From positions 1 to 64,000 of the forward strand of contig NZ_SWAR01000005.1 of NCBI RefSeq assembly GCF_006386545.1: 64,000 nucleotides of DNA, written 5' to 3'. The position numbers and the translations under genes were made by a program. This DNA comes from Methylibium rhizosphaerae. Its GTDB lineage: Bacteria > Pseudomonadota > Gammaproteobacteria > Burkholderiales > Burkholderiaceae_C. Position 1 is the stretch's first letter. Every line of letters starts with the position of its first letter. Below the pieces are notes generated by a model, which was not told the DNA's origin, made no database searches, and saw nothing but the letters and a program-made list of their open reading frames with translations. Of the stretch, positions 34,864-43,527 are shown piece by piece.

Positions 34864-36585
34864 TCAGTGCGAGTCGCGCGGGATGCCGGCGCCGCTGGCG
34901 CCGACAAGAAAGTCGAGGTCGGCACCGAGGTGGGCCTGCTGCACATGGTCCACGTACAGCTTGTACCAGCCGCGCTTGGGCCGCTCGGGTTCGACCCAGG
35001 CGGCACGGCGGCGCGCCAGTTCCTCGTCGCTCACTTCCAGGTGCAGGCGGCGTGCGGCCACATCGAGCTCGATGATGTCGCCGTCCTTCACCAGCGCCAG
35101 CGGGCCGCCGGCGGCCGCCTCCGGCGAGGTGTGCAGCACCACCGTGCCGTAGGCGGTGCCGCTCATGCGCGCGTCGGAGATGCGGACCATGTCGGTGATG
35201 CCCTTGCGCAGCACCTTGGGCGGCAGCGGCATGTTGCCCACCTCGGCCATGCCCGGGTAGCCGCGCGGGCCGCAGTTCTTGAGCACCAGCACGCAGTGTT
35301 CGTCGACGTCGAGCGACTCGTCGTTGATGCGCTCGTGGAACTGCTCGATGCTTTCGAAAACCACCGCCCGGCCGCGGTGCTTGAGCAGGTGGTCCGAAGC
35401 CGCCGAGGGCTTGATCACCGCGCCGTCGGGCGCCAGGTTGCCGCGCAGCACCGCAATGCCGGCAGCCGGCTTGAAGGGCGCGTCGAGCGGGCGGATCACC
35501 TCGCGGTTCCAGCACGGCGCGTTGGCGATGTTGTCGCCCAGGGTCTTGCCGTTCACCGTGGTCGCATCGAGCTTGAGCAGGTGCGAGATCTCGCGCATCA
35601 CCGCCGGCAGGCCGCCGGCGTAGCAGAAGTCTTCCATCAGGTACTTGCCTGACGGCTGCAGGTTCACCAGGCACGGCACCTCGGAGCCGAGGCGGTCCCA
35701 GTCCTCCAGCTTCAGGTCCACGCCGATGCGCCCGGCCACCGCCAGCAGGTGGATCACCGCATTGGTGGAGCCGCCGATCGCGGCATTGGTGCGGATGGCG
35801 TTCTCGAAGGCGGTGCGGGTGAGGATCTTCGACATGCGCAGGTCCTCCTTCACCATCTCGACGATGCGCCGGCCGGTCAGCTGGGCCAGCCGGTTGCGGC
35901 GCGTGTCGGCGGCCGGGATGGCCGCGTTCTCGGGCAGCGACATGCCCAGCGCCTCGACCATGCTGGCCATCGTGGAGGCCGTGCCCATGGTCATGCAGCT
36001 GCCCTTGGAGCGGTGCATGCAGCTTTCGGCGGCGGTGAAGTCCTCCTGGGTCATCTCACCGGCGCGCACCATCTCGCTCATCTTCCATACGCCGGTGCCC
36101 GAGCCGATGTCTTCACCGCGGAACTTGCCGTTGAGCATGGGCCCGCCCGACAGGCCGATCGTCGGCAGGTCGCAACTGGCCGCGCCCATGAGCAGCGCGG
36201 GGGTGGTCTTGTCACAGCCCATCAGCAGCACCACGCCGTCGATCGGGTTGCCGCGGATCGATTCCTCAACGTCCATCGACGCGAGGTTGCGGAACAGCAT
36301 CGCAGTGGGCCGCAGCTGCGTCTCGCCCAGGCTCATCACCGGGAACTCGAGCGGGAAGCCGCCGGCTTCGTACACGCCGCGCTTCACGAACTCGGCCAGC
36401 TCGCGGAAGTGGCCGTTGCACGGCGTCAGCTCGCTCCAGGTGTTGCAGATGCCGATCACCGGCCGGCCGTCCAGCAGGTCGTGCGGGTAGCCCTGGTTCT
36501 TGATCCAGCTGCGGTGCACGAAGCCGTCGCGGTCGTTCTTGCCGAACCAGGCCTGGCTGCGGCGCGGCGGCTTCTTTTCATCCAT
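34864..36585 (-). CDS. IlvD/Edd-family sugar-acid dehydratase (L-arabinonate dehydratase type)
   Basis: A 573-residue [2Fe-2S] dehydratase converting aldonates to 2-keto-3-deoxy acids. The cluster cysteines are Cys56 (SELTPCNGHF), Cys124 (LMGCDKTTPA) and Cys197 (SKGSCMTMGT), nearly the positions of the known L-arabinonate dehydratase. Enzymes of this group also accept D-xylonate, D-fuconate or D-galactonate, so it could feed both the C5 and C6 routes here. ATG 36585 has GAGGAG 8 bases upstream; ATG 36591 is too close to the SD. It is divergent from the XylB-like gene. Confidence 0.93.
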   Translation of the reverse strand: MDEKKPPRRSQAWFGKNDRDGFVHRSWIKNQGYPHDLLDGRPVIGICNTWSELTPCNGHFRELAEFVKRGVYEAGGFPLEFPVMSLGETQLRPTAMLFRNLASMDVEESIRGNPIDGVVLLMGCDKTTPALLMGAASCDLPTIGLSGGPMLNGKFRGEDIGSGTGVWKMSEMVRAGEMTQEDFTAAESCMHRSKGSCMTMGTASTMASMVEALGMSLPENAAIPAADTRRNRLAQLTGRRIVEMVKEDLRMSKILTRTAFENAIRTNAAIGGSTNAVIHLLAVAGRIGVDLKLEDWDRLGSEVPCLVNLQPSGKYLMEDFCYAGGLPAVMREISHLLKLDATTVNGKTLGDNIANAPCWNREVIRPLDAPFKPAAGIAVLRGNLAPDGAVIKPSAASDHLLKHRGRAVVFESIEQFHERINDESLDVDEHCVLVLKNCGPRGYPGMAEVGNMPLPPKVLRKGITDMVRISDARMSGTAYGTVVLHTSPEAAAGGPLALVKDGDIIELDVAARRLHLEVSDEELARRRAAWVEPERPKRGWYKLYVDHVQQAHLGADLDFLVGASGAGIPRDSH

Positions 36586-36689
36586 CGTCATGTCTCCTCG
36601 CGGGCGGTCTGTGCTCTTGACGCGGCGGATGCTACGGCCGCACACTGATATTGGAAAAATAAAGAAATTGGCGTGTGACATGCCAAAAC

Positions 36690-36699
36690 TCGTATACCA
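36690..36699. promoter_or_regulatory. Candidate operator in divergent catabolic promoter
   Basis: TCGTATACCA pairs at 8 of 10 positions around the perfect core GTATAC. It lies in an A+T-rich stretch (36640-36700) between the divergent dehydratase and aldose dehydrogenase genes, 23 bases before the latter start. GntR/FadR-type regulators use cores of this kind. No regulator is adjacent, so the assignment is tentative. Confidence 0.35.
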
Positions 36700-36721
36700 A
36701 GAGACAAGCCAGGAGATGACC

Positions 36722-37507
36722 ATGACTTCCACACCCCTGCCTGCGGCCGGCCGCTACCCCGGCCTGCAGGGCGCCCGCGTGTTCGTGACCGGGGGCGGCT
36801 CGGGCATCGGCGCGGCCATCGTGGAGGCCTTTGCGGCGCAGGGCGCCCGGGTTGCCTTCGTCGACGTGGCCGAGGCGGCCAGCCGCGAACTGGCCGAGCG
36901 GCTGGCAGCTTCCGGCGCCCCCGCTCCGTGGTGGCGCCGCTGCGACGTGCGCGACATCGCCGCCCTCCAGGCCGCCATTTCCGAGGCGGGCCGGGCGCTC
37001 GAAGGCGACTTCGCCGTGCTGGTCAACAACGTGGCCAGCGACGACCGGCACACGCTGGAGTCGGTGACGCCCGACTACTACGACGAGCGCATGGCGATCA
37101 ACGAACGCCCGGCGTTCTTTGCCATCCAGACGGTGGTGCCCGGCATGAAGCGGCTGGGCGGCGGCTCGATCGTGAATCTCGGCTCCACCGGCTGGCAGAC
37201 CAAGGGCGGCGCCTACCCGTGCTACGCGGTGGCCAAGTCGTCGGTGAACGGGCTGACCCGCGGCCTGGCCAAGCCGCTGGGCGAGCACCGCATCCGCATC
37301 AACACCGTGTCGCCCGGCTGGGTGATGACCGAACGGCAGCTGAAGCTCTGGCTCGACGCCGCCGGCGAAGCCGAGATCGCGCGCAACCAGTGCCTGCCGG
37401 ACAAGCTGCAACCCGAAGACGTCGCGCGCATGGTGCTGTTCCTGGCTTCCGACGACGCCCGGATGTGCACCGCGCAGGAGTTCAAGGTCGACGCCGGCTG
37501 GAGCTGA
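36722..37507 (+). CDS. XylB-like aldose 1-dehydrogenase (SDR family)
   Basis: A 261-residue NAD(P)-dependent dehydrogenase that probably oxidises an aldose to its lactone. The motifs VFVTGGGSGIGAAIVEAFAA, LVNNVASDDRHTLESVTPDY, the catalytic Tyr-x-x-x-Lys in PCYAVAKSSVNGL and the end LFLASDDARMCTAQEFKVDA follow the layout of Caulobacter xylose dehydrogenase XylB as I recall it. The canonical NNAG is NNVA here. AGGAG lies 6 bases before ATG 36722; ATG 36716 touches the SD. Substrate could be D-xylose, L-arabinose or D-galactose. Confidence 0.9.
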   Translation: MTSTPLPAAGRYPGLQGARVFVTGGGSGIGAAIVEAFAAQGARVAFVDVAEAASRELAERLAASGAPAPWWRRCDVRDIAALQAAISEAGRALEGDFAVLVNNVASDDRHTLESVTPDYYDERMAINERPAFFAIQTVVPGMKRLGGGSIVNLGSTGWQTKGGAYPCYAVAKSSVNGLTRGLAKPLGEHRIRINTVSPGWVMTERQLKLWLDAAGEAEIARNQCLPDKLQPEDVARMVLFLASDDARMCTAQEFKVDAGWS

Positions 37508-37533
37508 CGCGCAGCGCGCGACAAGGTTTGCCT

Positions 37534-38610
37534 ATGAGCCCAAAACGCCTGGAACTCGAGCACCCGCAGGGCCTGGCCCTCACGCTCACCGACCTCGGCG
37601 CCACCTGGCTGTCGTGCCGGGTGCCCATGCCCGACGGCAGCCGGCGGGAGGTGCTGCTCGGCTGCCCCACGCCGCAGGTGCAGGCGCAGCAGACCGCCTT
37701 CCTGGGCGCCACCATCGGCCGCTATGCCAACCGCATCGGGCATGCACGCATCAGGCTCGGCGAGCGCAGCTGGGCGCTCGAGCCGCAGCCGGGTTCGGCC
37801 CACCAGCTGCATGGCGGGCCGGGCGGCTTTCATGCGCAGCGCTGGCAGGTCGAGCAGGCCGACGCGTTGCAGGCGAGCTTTTCGCTCGTCTCGCCCGACG
37901 GTGACCAGGGCTACCCGGGCCGCCTGGAAGCGCGGGTGAGCTACCGCATCGCCGGGCCGTTCACGGTGGAGATCGCCTTCGAGGCGCGTGTCGATGCGCC
38001 CAGCCCGGTGTGCCTCACCAACCATGCCTACTTCAACCTCGATGCGCGGCACGGCGACGTGCGCGGGCACCGCCTGTGCATCCCGGCGCAGCACTACCTG
38101 CCGGTGGACGAGGCGCTGATCCCGCTGGGCGAGCTGGCGGCCGTGCACGGCACCGGCTTCGACTTCCGCACCGCCAAGCCGATCGAACGCGACTGGCTGC
38201 GCGACGACCAGCAGGCCCACGGCGGCGGCTACGACCACGCCTTTCTCCTGGACGCCGACTGCGCCGGCGCGTCGGCGCCGGCTGCGGTGCTGCAGTCGGC
38301 CGACGGCAGCCTGCACATGCGCGTGTCCACCACGCTGCCGGCCCTGCAGTTCTATGCCGGCCAGTACCTCGCCGGCATACCCGACCGCGACGGCCAGCCC
38401 TATGGCGCCTGTGCCGGCGTGGCGCTGGAGCCGCAGTACCTGCCGGACAGCCCCAACCACCCGGAATGGCCGCAGCCTTCGTGCTGGCTGCAGCCGGGGG
38501 AGGTGTGGCGGCACGGCATCCGGTATGAGTTCGCGGCGGAGCCGTCTCAGTCCGAGCTGTCGGGGTCGCAGGCAGACGAGACACTCAGTCGCGTTTCAGC
38601 AAATCGATGA
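37534..38610 (+). CDS. galM: Aldose 1-epimerase (mutarotase)
   Basis: A 358-residue beta-sandwich enzyme interconverting alpha and beta anomers of aldoses before dehydrogenation. The substrate Arg is in IGRYANRIGHARI, catalytic His in CLTNHAYFNLDA and catalytic Glu in GVALEPQYLPDSPN. It begins 26 bases after the dehydrogenase stop on the same strand. Its last 26 bases overlap the convergent fic gene; the C-terminal ~25 residues (SQSELSGSQADETLSR) are unlike the family end and may have been altered when the fic region arrived. Confidence 0.9.
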   Translation: MSPKRLELEHPQGLALTLTDLGATWLSCRVPMPDGSRREVLLGCPTPQVQAQQTAFLGATIGRYANRIGHARIRLGERSWALEPQPGSAHQLHGGPGGFHAQRWQVEQADALQASFSLVSPDGDQGYPGRLEARVSYRIAGPFTVEIAFEARVDAPSPVCLTNHAYFNLDARHGDVRGHRLCIPAQHYLPVDEALIPLGELAAVHGTGFDFRTAKPIERDWLRDDQQAHGGGYDHAFLLDADCAGASAPAAVLQSADGSLHMRVSTTLPALQFYAGQYLAGIPDRDGQPYGACAGVALEPQYLPDSPNHPEWPQPSCWLQPGEVWRHGIRYEFAAEPSQSELSGSQADETLSRVSANR

Positions 38611-39679
38611 AGCCCGGGTTCAGGAAGAGCTTCTCCCGCCCGATCTTGTGCTCCTGCAGGACGCCGATGGCCGCCAGCTCCTTGAGGTAGGTACTCGCTG
38701 TCTGACGCTTCGCAAGGCCGGCATCGACGACATGGGAGATGCGGCAATACGGTCGCACGAAGATCAGCTCGGCCAGCTCTCGCGAGTAGATGGCCTCGGC
38801 ATCACGCCTGATGCGCTCGGCGGTTTCTTGCAGAAGCTGCTGCACGCCATCGATCTTGTTCATGGTCCACCGCGCTGTGGCGGTGACGCCCTCGAGCATG
38901 TAGAGAAGCCAAGGCTCCCACGCTCCGGCTTCCGTGACGGCCTGCAGCCCCCTGTAGTACTCGGTACGACTGCGAAGGATGTGGCGACTGAGATACAGGA
39001 CCGGAATGTCCAGCAGCTGCTGCTCGACGAGGTAGAGCAGGTTGATGACACGTCCGGTGCGCCCGTTGCCATCGGTGAAGGGATGGATCGCTTCGAACTG
39101 GTAGTGCCCGACGGCCATGCGCACCAGCGGGTCGATTTCATCGGCTCCGGCAATCGTCCCGTGCATCCACTGCTCCCAGTTGGCGAGCTTTTCCCTAAGC
39201 AACGCTTCGCCTTCCGCAGGCGTGTAGATCACTTCTCTCGTGCGGTCGTTGCTGAGTGTCGTGCCAGGGGTGCGGCGGATGCCCATGTCGACGCCCTTGA
39301 TGGCGCGGCAGATCTGAATCGCCGTGTTGGTCGAAAGCGGCCTGGCTCGCAGCGCCTGATATCCCTCCCAAAGTGCGGTCCGGTAGCGCAAAGCTTCCTT
39401 CGTCGCGGGATCGGCGTCGCCTTCGTTGGCACCGGCGAACAGGAACATCTGGTCCGTTGTGGTCACGATGTTCTCGATCTCGCTGCTGGCCTGGGCCTCC
39501 AGCAGCGGAATCGTGTTGATCAGGACTGCCTGGTTCGGAATCAGTCTCCCGGCCGCTTTGAGCTCCGCGATGGCCGCCCTCGCCGCAATGCAAGCCTTCA
39601 ACACGGCGCGTGACTCCAGCTCGACGGCAGGCGGCAGAGCCGGTAGCTCGTTGTAGGGGCGCGAGGCGTCAAACGTCAT
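38585..39679 (-). CDS. Fic-family AMP-transferase-like protein
   Basis: A 364-residue Fic protein. The Fic core motif HPFTDGNGRTGR (about residues 200-211) is fully canonical. The inhibitory helix motif (S/T)xxxE(G/N) appears near residue 65 as SSEIEN, so activity should be self-restrained (class II layout). The C-terminus (AELIFVRPYCRISHVVDAGL, then KRQTASTYLKELAAIGVLQE) resembles a winged helix, as in Fic proteins with a DNA-binding domain. Its G+C is visibly lower (about 62% in a 60-base sample) than its neighbours, and it sits between parts of a sugar catabolic island, suggesting acquisition by transfer. Confidence 0.9.
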   Translation of the reverse strand: MTFDASRPYNELPALPPAVELESRAVLKACIAARAAIAELKAAGRLIPNQAVLINTIPLLEAQASSEIENIVTTTDQMFLFAGANEGDADPATKEALRYRTALWEGYQALRARPLSTNTAIQICRAIKGVDMGIRRTPGTTLSNDRTREVIYTPAEGEALLREKLANWEQWMHGTIAGADEIDPLVRMAVGHYQFEAIHPFTDGNGRTGRVINLLYLVEQQLLDIPVLYLSRHILRSRTEYYRGLQAVTEAGAWEPWLLYMLEGVTATARWTMNKIDGVQQLLQETAERIRRDAEAIYSRELAELIFVRPYCRISHVVDAGLAKRQTASTYLKELAAIGVLQEHKIGREKLFLNPGFIDLLKRD

Positions 39680-39782
39680 ATGTCGATCCAGTGGCGGGCG
39701 ATCGACCTATGTCGCAAAAATGTTTGCCGGATCGACATGTCGCCTGAATATGTCGATTTTGCAAGGTTCCATCGACATGTAC
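39677..39782. promoter_or_regulatory. Cluster of TCGACAT/ATGTCGA sites upstream of fic
   Basis: Within 106 bases there are five related elements: CATATGTCGAT (39677-39687, covering the fic start codon), ATCGACCTATGTCG (39701-39714), ATCGACATGTCG (39731-39742, a perfect CGACATGTCG palindrome), ATATGTCGAT (39748-39757) and ATCGACATGT (39771-39780). G+C is only about 47% at 39721-39780. The arrangement looks like an operator array; the winged-helix-like end of the Fic protein is the obvious candidate ligand. Confidence 0.65.
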
Positions 39783-40738
39783 TAGCCCTGTCCTCGTCCG
39801 TACGTGTCGGCAGCCGCCGACTTGATCGCCTCCAGCATCACCGTCGCCGCCGGCGACAGCAGGCGGTCGCTGCGGGTGATGAGGCCGAAGGCGTCCATCT
39901 TGCAGGGCAGCTCGATGGGCAGCAGCGCCACCAGCCCGTGGTCGGCGTAATAGCGCGCCACGTCGGTGGCCACCACGCCGATCAGGTCGCTCTGCTGGAG
40001 CATCTTGGTCATGAACAGCAGCGCGGTCGTCTCGATGAGGTTGGAGGGCGCCTCCAGCCCCTCTTCCTGGAACATCAGCTCGAAGCGGTGGCGCAGCACG
40101 CTGCCTGAGGGCGGCACGATCCAGCCGGCGCTCACCAGGTCGCGCAGCGCCAGCCGCGCCACGCCCAGCATCGGGTGACCCGGCCGCACCACCGCGCTCA
40201 CCGGCTCCTCCACCATCGCCTCGTAGCGAAGATCGGTCTTGTCGTGCCGCTCGAACAGGCGCCCCACCACCATGTCGAGCTTGCCCTGGGCGAGGCGCTC
40301 CATCAGCACGTCGCTGGTCTCGATCTGCAGCGAGACGCGCAGGCTGGGGTGCTCCTGCTTCACCAGCGCCACGGCCGACGGCATCAGCATCAGCCCGGGC
40401 GCGGTGATCGCCCCCACGCTGACCTGCCCGTAGCGCCCCGCCTTCAGCGCCTCGATCTCGTCATGCGCCTGCGACAGGCTCGCCAGCGCCATGCGGGCGT
40501 GCCGGATCATCGTCTCGCCGTACCAGGTGGGCCGCATGCCGCGCGGCAGCCGGTCGAACAGCTGCACGCCCAGCATGTCCTCCAGGTCCTTCAGCAGCTT
40601 CGAGGCCGCCGGCTGCGTCATGTTGAGCACCTGGGCGGCGCGGTTGATGTTGCCCTCCTCCTCCATGGCGACCAGCAGCAGCAGTTGGCGGGTCTTGAGG
40701 CGTGCGCGGATGAACCAGTGGGTGTAATTCGTGGCCAT
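39782..40738 (-). CDS. gbpR: GbpR-type LysR regulator of sugar transport
   Basis: A 318-residue LysR-type regulator. The start NYTHWFIRARLKTRQLLLLV followed by AMEEEGNINRAAQVLNMTQP and LGVQLFDRLPRGMRPTWYGE matches the GbpR group, which controls galactose/arabinose-binding protein genes in Agrobacterium and Azospirillum (family knowledge). It is divergent from gguC; the 154 bases between contain A+T-rich AACTATTAGGCAGTTAT (40796-40812), a possible binding region. ATG 40738 fits the family start. Its likely role is to induce the gguC-dgoA operon in response to a sugar. Confidence 0.88.
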   Translation of the reverse strand: MATNYTHWFIRARLKTRQLLLLVAMEEEGNINRAAQVLNMTQPAASKLLKDLEDMLGVQLFDRLPRGMRPTWYGETMIRHARMALASLSQAHDEIEALKAGRYGQVSVGAITAPGLMLMPSAVALVKQEHPSLRVSLQIETSDVLMERLAQGKLDMVVGRLFERHDKTDLRYEAMVEEPVSAVVRPGHPMLGVARLALRDLVSAGWIVPPSGSVLRHRFELMFQEEGLEAPSNLIETTALLFMTKMLQQSDLIGVVATDVARYYADHGLVALLPIELPCKMDAFGLITRSDRLLSPAATVMLEAIKSAAADTYGRGQG

Positions 40739-40892
40739 GAGGGACGGTTGCGGACATGAGCTATCGCAAATCGTATATGTCAACCGGTCGAAAAACTATT
40801 AGGCAGTTATCTGTCCGGTCCATACCATGCGCCCCAAAACAAGGTTCGTGCAGGTCGCCGAGGGCGGCGATGTGCGGCTGCAGGAGACACAG

Positions 40893-41897
40893 ATGCGCCT
40901 GATCCAGTTCCTCGACGACCAGGGCCAGCGCCGCGTGGGGGCCGTGAGCCCCAGCGGCGCGACGGTGCGGGTGGTCGAAGGTTTCGAATCGACCTATGCG
41001 CTGGCGAGCGTGGCCTTGGCCCGCGGCCTGCCGCTGGACGGCGTGGCCGAGGGCGCCCTCGGGCCCCGCGCGCCGCTGCCCTATGCCGATCTGCTGGCCG
41101 GCCACCGCGTGCTGTCGCCGCTGGACCATCCGGACGCCGCCCACTGCCTCGTCAGCGGCACCGGCCTCACCCACCTGGGGAGCGCTGCCACCCGCGATGC
41201 GATGCACCAGAAGGTGGCCGGTGACGAAGCCGCGCTGTCGGACTCGATGCGCATGTTCAAGTGGGGCCTCGAAGGCGGCAAGCCCGCCGCGGGCCAGGTG
41301 GGCGCGCAGCCCGAGTGGTTCTACAAGGGCAACGGCCACATCGTGGCCGCGCCCGGCACGCCGCTGCATTCGCCCGGCTTCGCGCTCGACGGCGGCGAGG
41401 AGCCGGAGCTGGTGGGGCTGTACGTGATCGGCCCCGACGGCACGCCGTTCCGGCTCGGCTTTGCGATCGGCAACGAGTTCTCCGACCATGTGACCGAGCG
41501 CCAGAACTACCTGCTGCTCGCGCATTCGAAGCTGCGCGCCTGCTCGATGGGCCCGGAGCTGCGCAGCGGCCCGCTGCCGGCCGACCTGCAGGGCGAAAGC
41601 CGCCTGTGGCGCGGCGACGAGCTGGTGTGGAGCAAGCCCTTCGCCACCGGCGAGGCCAACATGTGCCACACGCTGGCCAACCTCGAGTACCACCACTTCA
41701 AGTACGCGGCGCACCGCCGCCCGGGTGACGTGCACCTGCACTTCTTCGGCACCGCGACGCTGAGCTTTGCCGACGGCGTGCGGGTGCAGCCGGGCGACCG
41801 CTTCGAGATCGACCTGCCGGCGCTGGGTGCGCCGCTGTCGAACACGCTGGCGGTGCAGGAAGCTTCTTTCGCCATGGGCGGCGTGAAGGTGTTGTGA
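40893..41897 (+). CDS. gguC: GguC/AraD1 family FAH-like protein (probable 2-keto-3-deoxy acid dehydratase)
   Basis: A 334-residue fumarylacetoacetate hydrolase-superfamily protein. The N-terminus is RLIQFLDDQGQRRVGAVSP; the metal-binding core includes HCLVSGTGLTHLGSAATRDA, PEWFYKGNGHIVAAPGTPLH and LGFAIGNEFSDHVTERQNYL. In Caulobacter the FAH-type XylX dehydrates 2-keto-3-deoxyxylonate, and GguC sits beside chvE-gguAB in Agrobacterium (known). The next gene makes 2-oxoglutarate from the expected product, so this is probably a 2-keto-3-deoxypentonate dehydratase. GGAG is 6 bases before ATG 40893. Confidence 0.85.
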   Translation: MRLIQFLDDQGQRRVGAVSPSGATVRVVEGFESTYALASVALARGLPLDGVAEGALGPRAPLPYADLLAGHRVLSPLDHPDAAHCLVSGTGLTHLGSAATRDAMHQKVAGDEAALSDSMRMFKWGLEGGKPAAGQVGAQPEWFYKGNGHIVAAPGTPLHSPGFALDGGEEPELVGLYVIGPDGTPFRLGFAIGNEFSDHVTERQNYLLLAHSKLRACSMGPELRSGPLPADLQGESRLWRGDELVWSKPFATGEANMCHTLANLEYHHFKYAAHRRPGDVHLHFFGTATLSFADGVRVQPGDRFEIDLPALGAPLSNTLAVQEASFAMGGVKVL

Positions 41898-41917
41898 TGC
41901 ATCAAGGCACGAGACAT

Positions 41918-42003
41918 TCACGGGCCGCCGCGCCGGGCCGCCCCAAGCAAGGCCCGACCCTCTCGGAGGGTCGATCGCCGTACTCGGCGAGCGGGGTGCT
42001 GTC
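41918..42003. repeat. Dispersed intergenic repeat with hairpins
   Basis: The gap between gguC and the semialdehyde dehydrogenase contains CACGGGCCGCC, GCGCCGGGCCGCCCCAAG and the perfect hairpin CGACCCTC-TCG-GAGGGTCG (41955-41973), then GCCGTACTCGGCG. The same CACGGGCCG..CGCCGGGCCGC.CCCAAG string recurs at 51077-51106. This repeat type is common between genes in Burkholderiales. It ends right at the next start codon. Confidence 0.65.
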
Positions 42004-43443
42004 ATGACCTTCAAGCACTACATCAACGGGCGCTGGGAAACCGGCGTGACCATCGGCGTGAGCGAGAACCCGTCGGACCTCGCCGACGTGGTGGGCGAGT
42101 TCGCGCGGGCCGACGCGGCGCAAACCGAAACGGCCATCCGCGCCGCGGCCGATGCACGCGACAGCTGGGCCCACAGCACGCCGCAGCGGCGCTTCGAGGT
42201 GCTCGACGCGATCGGCACCGAGATCCTGGCGCGCAAGGACGAGCTCGGCCGCCTGCTTTCGCGAGAGGAGGGCAAGACCCTGCCCGAAGGCGTGGGCGAA
42301 GCGGCCCGTGCCGGTCAGATCTTCAAGTTCTTCGCCGGCGAGGCGCTGCGCATTCCCGGCGAGCGGCTCGCCTCGGTGCGCCCCGGCATCGACGTGGACG
42401 TGACCCGCGAGCCGGTCGGTGTGGTGGGGCTCATCGCGCCGTGGAACTTTCCGCTGGCCATTCCGGCCTGGAAGATCGCGCCGGCGCTGGCCTACGGCAA
42501 CTCGGTCGTCTTCAAGCCTGCGGAGCTGGTGCCGGGCTGCGGCTGGGCATTGGCCGAGATCATCAGCCGATCGGGCCTGCCGGCCGGCGTGTTCAACCTC
42601 GTCATGGGCTCGGGCCGCATGGTGGGGCAGACGCTGGTGGACAGCCCGCTGGTCGACGCGATCAGCTTCACCGGCTCGGTGGGCGTGGGCGAGAGCATCC
42701 TGAAGGGCGCGGCCGAGCGGCGCGCCAAGGTGCAGCTCGAGATGGGCGGCAAGAACCCGCTGGTCGTATGCAACGACGCCGACCTCGAGCGCGCTGTGGA
42801 CTGCGCGGTGCAGGGCGCCTACTTCTCGACTGGCCAGCGCTGCACGGCGTCGAGCCGGCTCATCGTGGAAGCCGGCATCCATGACCGCTTCGTGCGGCGG
42901 CTGCGGGAGCGCACCGAGGCCCTGGTGACCGACCACGCACTCAAGCGCGGCACCGAGATCGGCCCGGTGGTGAGCCAGGCCCAGCTGGAGCAGGACCTCG
43001 CCTATGTGGAGATCGGCCGCAGCGAAGGCGCCGAGTGGCTGTGCGGCGGCGAACGCCTGAAGCGCGACACCGAGGGCCACTACATGAGCCCGGCCCTCTT
43101 TCTTGCACAGCCGGAGCACCGCATCGCCCGCGAAGAGATCTTCGGCCCGGTGGCCTGCGTGATCCGCGCCGACAGCTATGAACACGCGCTGGCGCTGGCC
43201 AACGACACGCCCTTCGGCCTGTGTGCGGGCATCTGCACCACCTCGCTCGCACAGGCCACCCACTTCAAGCGGCATGCGCAGGTGGGCATGGTGATGGTGA
43301 ACCTGCCGACCGCCGGCGTGGACTTCCACGTGCCCTTCGGCGGCCGCAAGGGCTCGAGCTACGGCCCACGCGAGCAGGGCCGCTATGCCGCCGAGTTCTA
43401 CACCACGGTCAAGACGGCGTACACGCACGCCGGCCTGGCCTGA
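42004..43443 (+). CDS. 2-oxoglutarate semialdehyde dehydrogenase
   Basis: A 479-residue aldehyde dehydrogenase. Catalytic Glu246 is in QLEMGGKNPLVV and the nucleophile Cys280 in STGQRCTASSRL; the Asn is in IAPWNFPLAIPAWK. The start TFKHYINGRWETGVTIGVSE and its position after gguC suit the alpha-ketoglutaric semialdehyde dehydrogenase group that finishes the oxidative pentose (Weimberg/L-arabinose) routes, giving 2-oxoglutarate for the TCA cycle. No SD precedes ATG 42004 because the repeat reaches it. Confidence 0.9.
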   Translation: MTFKHYINGRWETGVTIGVSENPSDLADVVGEFARADAAQTETAIRAAADARDSWAHSTPQRRFEVLDAIGTEILARKDELGRLLSREEGKTLPEGVGEAARAGQIFKFFAGEALRIPGERLASVRPGIDVDVTREPVGVVGLIAPWNFPLAIPAWKIAPALAYGNSVVFKPAELVPGCGWALAEIISRSGLPAGVFNLVMGSGRMVGQTLVDSPLVDAISFTGSVGVGESILKGAAERRAKVQLEMGGKNPLVVCNDADLERAVDCAVQGAYFSTGQRCTASSRLIVEAGIHDRFVRRLRERTEALVTDHALKRGTEIGPVVSQAQLEQDLAYVEIGRSEGAEWLCGGERLKRDTEGHYMSPALFLAQPEHRIAREEIFGPVACVIRADSYEHALALANDTPFGLCAGICTTSLAQATHFKRHAQVGMVMVNLPTAGVDFHVPFGGRKGSSYGPREQGRYAAEFYTTVKTAYTHAGLA

Positions 43444-43527
43444 CGACCCACACCGCAAGGAACCGCCCTCCGCCACACCGCAGTTTTTCCGTCCCGCAAT
43501 GCACCGTCGAACAAAGAGGAGACATTC

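Noticed and set aside
39677-39782. CRISPR-like array
   Set aside because: The repeated elements are only about 10 bases, in both orientations and irregularly spaced; no cas genes are present. An operator cluster explains them better.
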